Of a stretch of 64,000 bases of DNA, positions 1 to 11,285 are shown in pieces. Under the pieces are notes generated by a model. That model had not been told where the DNA came from, made no database searches, and saw only the letters and a list, made by a program, of their open reading frames with translations. How positions within the stretch are numbered: position 1 is the first letter of the stretch; the number at the start of each line of letters is the position of its first letter. The translations under genes were made by a program, and so were the position numbers. This stretch comes from Trebouxia sp. TZW2008 (taxonomy: Eukaryota > Chlorophyta > Trebouxiophyceae > Trebouxiales > Trebouxiaceae), in contig BDIU01000079.1 of assembly GCA_002118135.1 (NCBI GenBank), positions 1 through 64,000 on the forward strand, read 5' to 3'.

Positions 1-330
1 TCACACTGCTACAGCTGTGACTCATGCAAATGTCCTGATCAAGACTTTCCGGCTCCCCTGTAGGCGTTTTAAACTCAATACATAAAATACGAGTTACAAA
101 ATTTTCTTTCTCCCGACAGACCAAATAACTTTGAACGTTTCGGCAGTGGTGCTAACGGTGCGTGGCAGTAACGGGCACCAAGAGACAATGTCACCCGACA
201 CCGTCAACTGAGCCGCAGCACCAGTCACGAGGCCGCCTCTGACTGCCGTCTCGCTACTGAACAAGAGCTACAGCCCTGCACTGCACAAACTCCAAGTTGC
301 TGAGGACCGAGCTCCTGAACTGAAGCGGCT

Positions 331-3300
331 TCACGCGATGCGTTGCACGTAAGCCGTGAACAGATTTGCTCTAAGGAAGCTACCCTTACATTCTTGCACA
401 ACTTGCTGTAAGATTTCTTGCCAAAGTCCAGCTCTAGCGCCACGCAACCCATGATACATTGTCACAAGGTCATCATCACCATGAATGCGCAGATAGTAAG
501 TGAATGCACGCCTGCGTTGCCTGAAACGGTTGACTGGCTGGACATCAGCATCTGCAGTGGCTGCTTGCATTATCTTGTCACAAATGTCATTCAGTCGCTG
601 TTGGAATTTTGCCACATTGGACTGCGCCAAGCCAGGAATCGCACTTGCAGTGGAACTTTGCTTCTTTCAGCATCAATGATTGGTTCTGTCGGAAAGACCA
701 ACTTTCCTCTGTATTCAGCAATCTTCTGTGCCCATCCTTCATGTCCTATGTCCTCACATAGTGTCAGGCTTCTCCTGTCAATGAACTCATCTATGACCTT
801 GCGTGCATAAACTCTAAGCACTGCATCCACACCAGAGACACACTCCCAGCCTCCAGTTCGCACTACGACTTTCAAAACACCTTCCGGAAGCTGTAGTCCT
901 TGTGCACGTCCATCATCTTGATAGCGTGGGCCATAAGCATCATCATGCTTTTCTTCCTTGAAAAAAATGCGTGCTGCTGGTGCTAAGGTTTTGATGCCAG
1001 CTGCTACAGCTGTTTCTGCTGTCAGCCTGATGTCTTGCAACTGGATGGCTGTCAATGTGGCTGGACGGCGCCCTCCCATGGTCACACCAATGGCGAATGC
1101 AGCACACTGTGCCACGCCCTTTACCGACAGTGTGTCTGCAAAGTGTGGGGCATTGCGTGCTTCATGCATGCTGATTGGTTCTACTTGCTTCACACCCAGC
1201 CCATACTCCCTTTGCAAAGTGGACAAGGTTTGTCTACAAGCTGCAGGATACAGCTGAGCAGGTCTCAACATTGACGCAGGAACGTTTGACTTCCTCTCCC
1301 AATAGCGACTTGCAACTTTAGTGACATTGACAATCACAGACTTGAATCTAGTGTAGCTTGCTACTTTTGGCCGACATTGCAACATGAAATTCACCCAGGT
1401 TTCGCATGAGGGCGGCCATTTGACTTCGCTTATGTCAGGCTGCTTGCCATATGTTATTTGACAAAAGTGCGCCCAATCGCCAGCCAGGATTCGCTGCTGT
1501 GCCTCTGTGTTGCTTGCAAAGGTATTTGCAAGATGCTGCCGCAGCCTTGCTACATTTGAATTTCTGGCAGCACGTGTTTCAACATGAATTCCTTGCGCTT
1601 CATCCAGCATTTCTTCTACAACAGCAAAGATGCTGTGTTTGAGAGATTGCGCACCAGCAGTTTGTGGAGCCTCGTTGCCTTCCTCATCACTGGTGCCAGC
1701 TGCCTCTTTGGCATTGGCAGCCGGCGCCAAGTCTGGCTCAAGCACGCCTGTCAGCACAGCAGCAGCGATTTAGCTACAACAACTTCACCCAAACAATCCC
1801 GTGCCTCATGCTGAAGTTGAAATGCATTGGTGCCAACACCAGTGATACTTCGTGTCAAACTTTTTGTCATATTTCATGGTCATCCGATTATTGTTATTGT
1901 TGTGTCATGCTGATACCATGATGGCATTTCAGTTTTATTGTTTCATCGCGGCCATCTCACCTTCACTATTTTGACTGCAGAGGTTGATGATATCCTCTAG
2001 GTCATGCTGTACACTCATGTCATCAGCTGTTGGTTTTGCCGATACAATGCCTGCATGGCACAACACGGAATGAGCCATGACAATATGATAGCGTTTGCCA
2101 CACAGCAAACACATCTACATGCATCAAGTTCAGCACATGCACTGCTTTCAGCACATGCTACCATTGCTGGCTCTTCACATATGGAAAAGACTAGACAAGT
2201 TGCTGTGATGCATGCAGCCAACTCACCTTCACTATCTTGACTGCCTACATTCAAGATTTCATCCACTAGACTATCGCTTGGCAGCTCCAAAGGGACTTGC
2301 TTCTTGGCACCTGCCAAGTCAGAAAACACAGTAAGTTTGTGACACCTTTAAAGAGCATGAGCATGGGTGCTGTACTCAGGCATGTATAACAACACCATGT
2401 CATGTGGCCTGACAATGTTTGGTATGCCAACGACAGCAGCTGTGCTGTCATCTCACAAGAAGGGCACCATGCGACTCACCAGAATGACTAGATGTCCGGG
2501 CTGCAGTCTTACCTTCAGCATGCTTTGTTGCTGCTGTGCTTGGCTTAGCTCTCCCTGGCCTGACTTGGCCTGTAGCAGCAAGCCTCATCAGACACACAAT
2601 GTTTTCAAAACTATTTGTGTATGTGGTCAAGGAATATCTTTCTTGGCATAAAAGTTCAGAAGCTTCTCCAACAAATTGCACTGATACATGGTAACCACTG
2701 GGCGGCAATTTACAAAGCATAATGGACAGCAATGTCACGTTCGTGCTACACACATATGCAAACGCCTTGTTGTTGCGATGCTGTAATATGCATGTCTACA
2801 TGATGCCTTAAAACAGGATGCCTCGTACCATGTTTACAATTTTGCTTGCAGAGTTGCCTCACTGCAGCAACACAAAGCGATCAATGGTGCCAGCTTGCTG
2901 TTGCCACTTACTCTTGCCAACTTGCTGTCCTCGCTTTGGTGCCTCCTTGCTTGCTGTGGGCTGCTTGCTTTGCTGCTTGGAAGCAACATCCGCCTTGTCA
3001 GCATCATCCAAGTCAATAGCTTCAGCAAGCAACAATGGCTCAAAGGAGTGTACGTCACTCACATCTGCATTATACAAGACATGTGTGGCTAAGTACATCT
3101 GTGACAACAGGTGCTAGTGAAATCATCTTGGTCTCTATATAGCTTCACGCTGACAACTGCACCACAAGTCAGCAAAAGCAATGCAAAGCAAGCACACTTC
3201 CTTGGCATTCTGGTTGGCACAGTCAGAACTCACCAACAGGCTCTGGCGCAACCAGTTTTTGCCTCACATGCCTTGGCTTCTGAAATTCGCTTCTTTGTGC

Positions 3301-5564
3301 GCTGCGCTTGCTTGTTGTACCTGCACATCGTCACACAGCTTATGACACAGGCATGTGGCACGATACAAAATATACATGACAAGCAGCACCTGCAATGACT
3401 TCAACTGCTGTCTTGCATCAACAGCAAGTACTGATCAGCCAACAAAATCAATGTCTCACCAGCAAACGCTGTTGACTTCACTACATCCACCATCCCTGCT
3501 TTTTTGCTCCTGGTCTTTCCCAAGGGTCCATCCTTAAGCTTTCTGGGGCTGACCTCTGCAATTATGATTCTGACCTCAGCACATGTGCAACTTGACCAAA
3601 TCATGACATGCTTGTTTTGCATCATTGTATAAACACAATGCTACTTTATGTTGGATGCTGACTCATGTCCTCTTGCTGAGATGCATTCTCAATGCCAACC
3701 GCATGTCTGCGTTCATGCATACAGTCATCATGACTTGTGTTTTCAAGTCATCTGATGTCACTAAACCTCAAAACTGTACTGATATTTGCAAGCGTTATTG
3801 AGGTCAGCATTTCAAGACATTCTATCATTTTTGGCGCTCTGAATTGCATGTGGAGTGCACATGCAAGAAGCAATTGTTCATCACGAACCTCTTGAAGACC
3901 TTGTTACTGGCTGCTTCTTGGCGTTGATGACTTCAGAATCTGCTTCTGCACCATACATTTGCAATGTCATTAATGTTGTTGACTGGGCATTGTTGACTGG
4001 GCATATGTTGCCATGAAATAGCCAGCATGGTCAGCAGCATTGCACCCCTAGTTTTGATGTCCCCACCTGGGCTACCTTGTCTTGCCACTTGCAAATAAGA
4101 GGCTCTGGAACCAGGCATCCTGGACAGGTTGACAGCCATTTCCGGCACCTCAGCCACTGCTCTACCTGCAAATTATTCATGCCAATGACATTATAGGTCA
4201 TTAACATGGCTGCTGTCTAGCGATGTTGTGCAACTGTGAACCCTACAAATTTTGCATAATTTGCAATGCAACAGCGACTTACTGTTGGGCAATAGCATGT
4301 GAAATTTTGCCTTGCTGCCCTCAGATGCGTCATCGTCATCGTTGAGATCATTCACGTCAACCAACACCATCTCTTGTCTAGGCACAAAAGTCTGGAAATG
4401 CTCTCCTCGATGAAACAGCCAGATGTCTGGTGCATCCTTCACGCCTGCAGAGCAATGTCAACTTGTTTTAGTCAAGCTGTTTGTGATGCGTGTTTAGATG
4501 TGTGTAAATGTGTGTGAGTGTGTGTCCAGTCTGAGCAGTGAACATGTGCATCTCCATGCTCGTGAGCAACGCTTCCCTTTACTGTATATACATGCATGAC
4601 CTCCCAGCCACCGGCCGTTGGTATCCGCCTTGCAACCATGAACGTAAGGCATAACACGGACAAGCCCGCGGCCAGTGTGAGTTTCCGAGAAGGCTTACCT
4701 TGGGCTTCGAACCGCCGCACCAGCATGACCCAAAATTCGCTGATGCCAGACACGATGTTTATGTGCGTCCTCATCAGAGGTGCCAGCAACAAACACACAT
4801 CCTCGTAAGGATACTCCGCGCCGTCCAGACTATTGCGCAACCTCTTGACGAGAGCCAAGCTGTTCTCACGGCCGGGGCCTTTTTCGGACTGGCCTTTGAG
4901 TTCAAGCTTTTCTACCCTGCTTTGAAAGCCTTCGCGCAGTTTTTGTCGCATTAGCTGTGGGTCTTTGCCGTCCAATACTGTGCCATCCTTGAGTACGACG
5001 CGGGGCAATCTCTATGCCTCGCGTGCCAGAGAGACTGACCGCATCAGGCAGTTACCTGCGGGACCAGAAGCTAGTCAACATCTGCCAGTTTCACACCGGC
5101 TTTGTGTGTGTGCAGCTGCTTACCTTCTGCGCCTGACACATCGTAAGTGACGCCATCTGCCCAGCGACTAAACCCCTTCTCAGGGTCGTCGCCGACGTCA
5201 CGATACACCCCATCGTACGCTTCACACTGTGCTATGTTCTGCAGGAACTCATACATTATCGGTGCTCGTTACGGAGCTTTTGCGCTGCTTGCGCCTCTCG
5301 CTGCCTCAACAATGTGATTACAACATTAAGTTCGGCTTGCTTGCCACTCACCTCAGCGTTTGCTGGCTACAGCTTGACGCTCGCATAACTGTGAGCCTTA
5401 GCTACCTCCGCTGGCTGCAGATCTGACGGCGCTTTCTCTATACCGACATATCATCCGAGAATCGGACCTTTGTAAGACACATATGCATCCTCGCTGTCTG
5501 AGAGCTCGTTGTCTACCGCGAACACGAAATCTTGCAACCACTGCTGCTGCTCTTGACGGGACAT
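331..5564 (-). CDS. tyrosine-recombinase-like protein, multi-exon, possibly mobile
   Basis: Multi-exon gene read right to left. The proposed ATG is at 5564. Exons that agree in phase (mostly phase 1 to phase 1) are 5564-5468, 5231-5124, about 5011-4699, 4444-4283, 4165-4076, 3555-3460, 3320-3234, 3064-2912, 2569-2513, 2310-2227, then 1747 to the stop near 331. The C-terminal part resembles a phage-integrase-type tyrosine recombinase. An N-terminal core-binding-like helical region is followed by GVTMGGRRPATLTAIQLQDI, which fits the first active-site Arg box. A Lys-containing stretch (FFKEEKHDD) comes next, then YHGLRGARAGLW, which fits the H-x-x-R box. A Tyr nucleophile candidate follows but is not certain. 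The middle is a charged, low-complexity linker. The part encoded at 5011-4283 ends in WLFHRGEHFQTFVP, faintly like the C-terminal end of an OTU-type cysteine protease; I could not see its Cys motif. Two junctions are unresolved: into the 5011-4699 exon, and at about 591-660, where a one-base frame change or a very short 35-nt intron is needed. Family call is good; activity is unknown. Confidence 0.6.
1961..2006 (-). repeat. decayed tandem copy of an exon of the recombinase-like gene
   Basis: This short open stretch is bounded by CAG and GTGAG and reads DLEDIINLCSQNSEG. It closely matches the end of the exon at 2310-2227 (SLVDEILNVGSQDSEG), including the donor site. The 2310-2227 exon joins directly to the exon at 1747 in phase, whereas inserting this copy would create a stop. 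It therefore looks like a dead or alternative copy lying in the intron. Confidence 0.6.
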
Positions 5565-6015
5565 GCCTGCTGCTTTTGATCACGACAAAGTTTGTTTTGC
5601 TTTATGTTCAACGTGATCTGAGCTGACCTTTGTGAACGTCGCGATGATTTCCTCATTTGTTTTTCTTCTTCTCTTCTCCGCCGCTAGCGGTCACAACCGC
5701 CGTTTATGCCCGACGTTCTTCTTCTTACAGCAGCTTGCCGCAGCTGGCCACCATCCACCACCAGCCGTGGCAGTGTACTAACAATAGTATTAAAAGCGGG
5801 CCAGAATATGTACCTTTTGCGATTCACATGTGCAGCGCAGTGCTTTCAAAGCGGTTTGACCTGCATCTATTTGCACAAGTGTATAGCGGCTATGCAGCCC
5901 TCAGCCTGCCATTCTACACACTGCAGGTGTTGCGTTCATCGTAGAGAGTTTGCCTGCACAGGCTAGCGCAACTGCCAGTCAGTAACATGCCGGCACTGAT
6001 CGAAACCACATAAGC
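5565..6015. other. divergent intergenic spacer
   Basis: This 451-bp stretch lies between two genes that point away from each other and probably holds both promoters. An AT-rich patch with TATTAAAAG sits near 5791-5799. I see no conserved gene; the short open frames here lack coding features. Confidence 0.3.
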
Positions 6016-7051
6016 ATGCCTTCTGCCGACAGACGGCGCGATACAGCACGCGAACGCTCTCTGGTAGGCCCATGCGATGCTTCTGCTGTTCAGCCGTCAC
6101 GTGCAAAGGCTAACCGGCGCCAACAGACTGAAAAGCAACGTCAGGTGCTTCACAGATCAGTTGTATGTCTTGCAGCAAAGATATGCCACAGTCCTGCAAA
6201 CAGTTGGGAGAATGCCGTTTTCACTGTTCGCACCTTACAGACACAAGTGCATGCGTGCAGGAGTCCCCTCAGCGACCACCTGCAGGCGCGGTGAACAACC
6301 AGACAGCTGAGACTTTGGTTACACAAGCTGAGGAGACAGATGAGGGACAGTCTTCAGCGGGTATGCATCTCTGTGCCTGAAGCCATTGCATCTGATACTC
6401 AAGTTGCTTGACATACACTATACAGCAGCATACTCTGATTTGCTCGTGCAGAGGAACTTGTGGGAGGCAACGCTAGCAGCAGCAGCAACAATGATAGTGA
6501 CAGTAGTGACAACAGCAGCAGCAGTGATAGCGACAGTAGCAACAAAGACGCAGCTGCTGCAGATGAGCCTGACAGTGACAATGCGCAGCAGACTTCTGAT
6601 AGGGTTGAGTCTCCCTCAAATGGTGCCTCAAAGGAAGAAGCAGCTGCCAGCCGTCGCATAAGACGCAGACGTAGAGGCAGGCCATTTCCTGTTGCTAAGC
6701 AGCGCAGCAGATGGCGCACTCGGGTGACATACTTCTTCCAGAAGGTGTGGCAGCTGCCTCAACAGTTGTACCTGCTGCTCCTGTTGTCATTACAGGAATG
6801 TATTGCCTCATTGTTGGTCATGATTGCAGATGAAGGAGGTTGAAAAGGAGGTGAAATGCACCTGGTTGTTTGTTTCTGCTGCTGAAGTGCCAAAAAAGGA
6901 TGGCAGACCTGGCAGGGAATTGCTCATCACAATGCAAGGCAATGACGGGCTAATTCGCATGGTGTGGGATGGCAGCTATACGGGCTTGAATACTGAGGCC
7001 ATGAAGGCTGTGTACACAGACCTTCATGCCAAGACTGCTACTGACAGGTGA
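6016..7051 (+). CDS. Ser/Asp-rich then Arg-rich hypothetical protein
   Basis: Four exons agree in phase: 6016-6063, 6261-6360, 6452-6723 and 6830-7051, giving about 213 residues from the ATG at 6016 to a TGA at 7049-7051. The first half is acidic and disordered, with a run of Ser, Asn and Asp (residues about 55-85). A basic patch follows (RRIRRRRRGRPFP, about residue 120), like a nuclear or DNA-contacting tail. The C-terminal 70 residues look folded (TWLFVSAAEVPKK, LIRMVWDGSYTGLN). I recognise no family. It lies between a recombinase-like gene and a Cys-cluster gene, both on the other strand, so it may be an accessory protein of the same mobile unit. That is inference. The protein could continue through a GTGACA donor at 7048 instead of stopping. 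Confidence 0.5.
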
Positions 7052-7258
7052 CAACATACAGCACGATGGCATCGGAGGAAGGAGCAGGAACACAATGACA
7101 ACAATCTTGTTGCAAATCGTTGAGCTGGCAGTGTTGACGCTTGGGAAGGAAGCCACCTGCAATGCATGCTTGTGAGGGGTGACAGATTCAAACATTGATT
7201 TTCAATATGCAAGACCAGCATGATGGCGCACCAAGCTTGCCACAGGCTCTGGCCTGCA
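7052..7258. other. short convergent spacer
   Basis: About 200 bp between the 3' ends of two converging genes. I see no further signal. Confidence 0.3.
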
Positions 7259-8565
7259 TCACAGACTGCTTTGCATCTGGATCAATCCTGCTGTTGGTGA
7301 CAGGGCAAGCTTGTGCAGCTGCTGTCCTAGTGCTGTTGTTGTCATTTGAGGCACTGCTGGCAATTGACGCAGTGATAACCCCTCAACTTGAGCTGCCAAT
7401 GCTGAGAGCATGTCTAGTCTGTCAGGGCTATCAGCTGTTTGCTCTAGCTGCTCAATGCTGCGCTCTATGTCTGACAGCCACTGAGCTACTGCCTTGCAAT
7501 GCTTGCATTTGTATTTGATACCAGCTTTACTGCAACACACAGGACTTTGGCAGAGCAAATAGCCACTGTTATCTGCACCTACAGTGACTCGAGGCCACCC
7601 CTTGCCATCAGGGCACACTGACAACACGACATCAGTGGGGCGTTCAGTGCTGCCATTGATGAGAGTGACTGTATCATGCTCTAGGAACACGTCATCAATG
7701 TGTTCATACATATGTCCTGCATGCAACTCTGCTGTCTCATCAGCCCTGACGAATTGCTTGACAGCTGCAGCATGGCAGCACATGTCCAGTTGCCTCTCAA
7801 AAACTGCAAAGCAATATAGCTCCATCAAGTTGCTTAGAGGCATACAGACTAACCAAAAAATGTGATCATTGAGTGTTTATTGGCAGGAGCTGTGACAGAC
7901 TGACCTGGATGGCTTGGCCTTGCAGAGCTGCCATGGCCTCTCACAACTTTGACAATGCTATCCATTTTTTCGCATGAACATAGATACACAAAGTGCGCAG
8001 ATTTGCCGCCATCAGGCAAGTCTGAGAAAGAGAGAGGCACACTCAAGACGTGCTCGACTCTTGTGTCCTGCACAGCAGCGCATGAGGCAGTCAGTGCTTG
8101 AGCACTGTTGTCATTGCAGTGGTAAACAAGAAAAGTTGATTGCACATTGACCTGTATTGTCAAGCCCTCAGAAGTTTCCTGAGCTGTGGCAACTGCAACA
8201 CACAGGGCACCACGCTTGTTGTCGGCAACTATAGAGCAACGTCTGGGTAGGTCAAAGTGCAGCCGCTGCACATAGTCAGTAAAGCCTTCTGATTTGCTTG
8301 GGTGGAAAGCAGGCGGAGATTCAGGACTGCTGAAATGTTGCTGTTGCTGACTGCAGTCAGGCCCCTGGTCAGGAGGAGATTCGCAGGTGTCTGCTGTGCG
8401 CTGCGCACTAACATCAGCTGAGAGATTGTGATCGTGTCTGTGGTCAGGCCTGGTGGCTCCGGAACGGGATCTCTTTCCAGGCCGAGTCGGTGTGCTTAAA
8501 CTCACGACGCGAGCTGAGTGCTTGAATATACGAGGGCGCTCGTTACTGCAGTCGCCTCGAGGCAT
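7259..8565 (-). CDS. Cys-cluster protein, KDZ-transposase-associated or SWIM-like
   Basis: Two exons join in phase 1: 8565-7905 and 7848-7259, with donor GTCAGT and acceptor GGTTAG. They encode about 416 residues from the ATG at 8565. The N-terminus is basic and disordered (PTRPGKRSRSGATRPDH), followed by Gln/Ser/Pro-rich sequence. A central beta-rich stretch contains FVYLCSCEKM. Towards the C-terminus comes VTVGADNSGYLLCQ followed by CC and CKHC, giving the order C-x4-CC-x8-CKHC. This pattern resembles the Cys clusters (CxC) at the N-terminus of Kyakuja-Dileera-Zisupton transposases, and more loosely a SWIM finger. The DDE catalytic domain expected downstream in KDZ proteins is missing, because the frame ends at 7259 soon after a helical, Gln/Leu-rich tail. 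It may be a truncated transposase or a stand-alone accessory protein. Confidence 0.5.
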
Positions 8566-8760
8566 CTCCTGGCGTAGCAGAGGATGGCTGTCGGGGCATT
8601 GAGCACGGCGCTCCCCGCGTAGTCTACTAGTGATCAAGCAGACGGACAAGCTAGCACATGAGCGGCAACAACGCTGCAAAGGTCATGAAGGTTGCGGGAA
8701 GACTTCGGATGACGCACGGATGCACCGTCGAACCCGCAAGCCCTCTTGAGCAGTTAGCGC

Positions 8761-8764
<4 letters not shown>

Positions 8765-8823
<59 letters not shown>
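8765..8823. repeat. (TC)n microsatellite
   Basis: An uninterrupted TC dinucleotide run of about 59 bp, bounded by AAAA on the left and TGTCAGC on the right. It lies just upstream of the Cys-cluster gene on the minus strand, so it could be part of that promoter or simply a slippage tract. Confidence 0.97.
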
Positions 8824-8826
<3 letters not shown>

Positions 8827-9450
8827 AGCAGGCAGAATGGACTTGACTTATATGTTGCAAAGACAGGTATAGATTGGACGGGCTCGCTCCAGTTGTGGGT
8901 GATGTTCAGAGACCTCTGTGCATTGCTTTCATACTGTCAAGCTGACTGACTGGCTTCTTTGTTTGTTCCTTAGCATAGCATAAGGTCGCACCAAACTTTC
9001 AGGATGAGCTGCTGACATTTGAGACCAAGACAATTGCTGTACTGATGGCTTTGTAGATTGATTTTGCAATCAGACTGCAGCTTGAGTAAGGGCATGCCCT
9101 GAAAGCAGTGAAGACACATACAAATGTGTTTTGCATCAAGAATTGGTCAGTGGCATAAATTGCAAGCCTGCTCTCATCAGGCAAAGTAAGTGCAACATTG
9201 ATCCAACCTTCTCACACATATATGTTCGCTAAATTGAAGTGCTGCTTGGCTATATATGGCTTGAGATACTTCATGCAATCAAAGAAATCGTATATTGAGT
9301 CGACACAAACAACTGTCTCAAGATAAAGTTCATATGCTGTGTTCATGCACTCAATTGGTATCAATTTGTCACCTCATATTTATCTACAGATCCACGGCAC
9401 CATCACAACATTCTTGCCGTATCATGCTGCAAATGAGAAAGTCGCATGTT
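8824..9450. other. intergenic, nothing recognised
   Basis: About 630 bp downstream of the GT47 gene and upstream of the Cys-cluster gene. Short open frames at 8999-9184 and 9295-9617 show no family resemblance and no consistent splice sites. Confidence 0.3.
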
Positions 9451-10586
9451 TCAAGTCCACAGTGTCGAGACACGCTTCTGTAACTCATTGTGAAACAGTT
9501 GCAGGACGCCAGTGTCCTCTTCCCAGACAAGCATCTGCTGAATTGCATGCACTTCATGCTGTAGTGCATACAACTTCTGCTTGTTATTCAGTATGGCTGT
9601 CAATCTGTCATGCATAGTGTGTATGTTGTCAGGCTGTATATTCACGGTTGCCTTGGAGTAGTCAATTACGCTGGACAACGGCAGTTCATAGGCCCTGAAG
9701 AATGTCACAGGTATGCAACCACGGCGGAAGGATCGCCAAAAGCGTGACGTGTGTGCTACTACGCCAGGTGGACATACACAGAAAAGAGAGTGTGTCATAT
9801 CCTCCATGCTGTCATTGCAAGTTCTGATAGACCAATCTGCACCTGGTAAAGGAGCAGCCTCAAAGTCCTCATATAGTTCTTGCCGAATAAGCCTGGAATG
9901 ATACAGATGATTGGCAGTAGGCTCTGTAAAACCAAACCGGTATAGAAGCGAGATATTGCGCTCCTGCCCCCACACATCTGTGAGGGGCTCCTTGTCCAGA
10001 GGGTTGAAAGCTGGAAGTGGTATGTCGCTATCTGGATCATAGTACGGAATGCCCCCCTCACGCAGCACGAGGTCCCCAAGATGCGTGATCACACTCAAGT
10101 CGCCCCATGAATTTCTTGGTAGCATCGCCAGATGAGCGCAGCGGGCAACGTCTGTGGTGATCGTCACAAAGTGGTCGCGACCGTTGTGTTTGGACCAAAA
10201 TGGCTGTTGATGTATGAATTGCAAAGCTTCTTGCAGGTAGTTGGCTGACAGCTGCAACGCTTCGTGCCATCCAACGCTTTCTGACAAAGCCTGATGCACG
10301 ACGCGCGTGGGAAAGACTGGTATGTAGAATAGGTCGGCTGTAGCTGGGTCGTCGACGCGCCAGGGGCCGTGCACCATCTTGTCGTATACCCACAAATCTG
10401 CCTCATACGCTATCCGCCCCGGTGGAGCCAGGCTTCTTGATAGCTCCCGGTCAAGACGTCGTGCGTCAGTGTCGTTGGCAAGTCATATACATAGACGCGA
10501 AGGGGCTGCTGTGCGGACGCAATAGCAGCGAGAAACAGGCCGAAATAAGCTACAGAACAGCGGTGCGGCCTTGTATTGCGCACCAT
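9451..10586 (-). CDS. exostosin-family glycosyltransferase (GT47), frame break
   Basis: Apparently a single coding block of about 378 residues if one base is missing near 10410. The start at 10586 gives MVRNTRPHRCSVAYFGLFLA, a convincing signal peptide or anchor. RVYVYDLP follows, the usual opening of exostosin-like proteins. The catalytic region shows ATADLFYIPVF, then GRDHFVTITTDVARC, then SLFCVCPPG, RGCIPVTFF and LPLSSVIDYSKATVNI, all typical of plant and algal GT47. Such enzymes act in the Golgi on matrix or wall polysaccharides and use nucleotide sugars; the exact sugar cannot be told. The frame ends in TAG at 10412-10410, yet the adjacent frame continues directly with AYEADLWVYDKMVHG, which belongs to the same fold. 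Either this is a young pseudogene or a base was lost in the assembly. No intron fits the gap. Confidence 0.8.
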
Positions 10587-11285
10587 GATACCTACTCGAC
10601 AAGCCTGACAGGCTCGAAAGCCGTGCCAGGCTGCAGAGACCATTCTGAAGCCCTGCAGCCATTGTGCACGTGATAATTCGATAACTCTACGAGGGCGCCG
10701 CATTATGATGTAATTACCAATGGTGACTGATGACTGCGAGAAGCCGCCGATGCAGCTCACAGACGATAGAAAATAAGACCAGCGGACTTCTGTATTCAGT
10801 CCACAGCTATTGCATAAAAGAAAGTGCACTTCTTACAGATTTGCGTTTGCCATTCAATCAAATAATTGTTTACCGTCTCGAGGACCCGAAAGGGGGTCAT
10901 ACAGACAATGTCAAGAGGGTCATTCTGTTATGTCTAATTACAATATTGGCTGCTTAACAGCTGCATGTGACCTTAAGGTAGCTTCAGGCATTGAAGCCAC
11001 AAGAGCAGAACCTTTCAAAGGCTCAGCTTGATCTGATCTACTGACAGGGTGCTGATGACAGCATAAGTTGTCAATGCAAAGCTTCAAGTTTCAAGAGTCC
11101 TACAGATACACCACTAAGTCGCCAGTTGAACACCCTAATTTCTTGGACACCAAATGTCATCACATTCAAGAATCCTCCTGCAGGGCTTGTGTTTGAGCAG
11201 ATATGCACGATTGTTTGGTCTGTTCTCAGCACAGTCTATTGCAAGCAACAAAACTCTGGTACCAGAGACCATTCCAGTTTTACAG
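10587..11285. other. intergenic, nothing recognised
   Basis: About 700 bp between the GT47 gene and the 3' end of the GDSL/Pmr5-like gene. Short open frames occur on both strands, but none has a domain, a signal peptide or phased splice sites. Confidence 0.3.

Noticed and set aside
6399..6719. Minus-strand Leu/Ser-rich open frame
   Set aside because: It is the antisense shadow of the Ser/Asn/Asp-rich exon at 6452-6723.
8765..8823. TC tract as a possible regulatory or recombination element
   Set aside because: Plain dinucleotide slippage explains it; nothing else supports a function.
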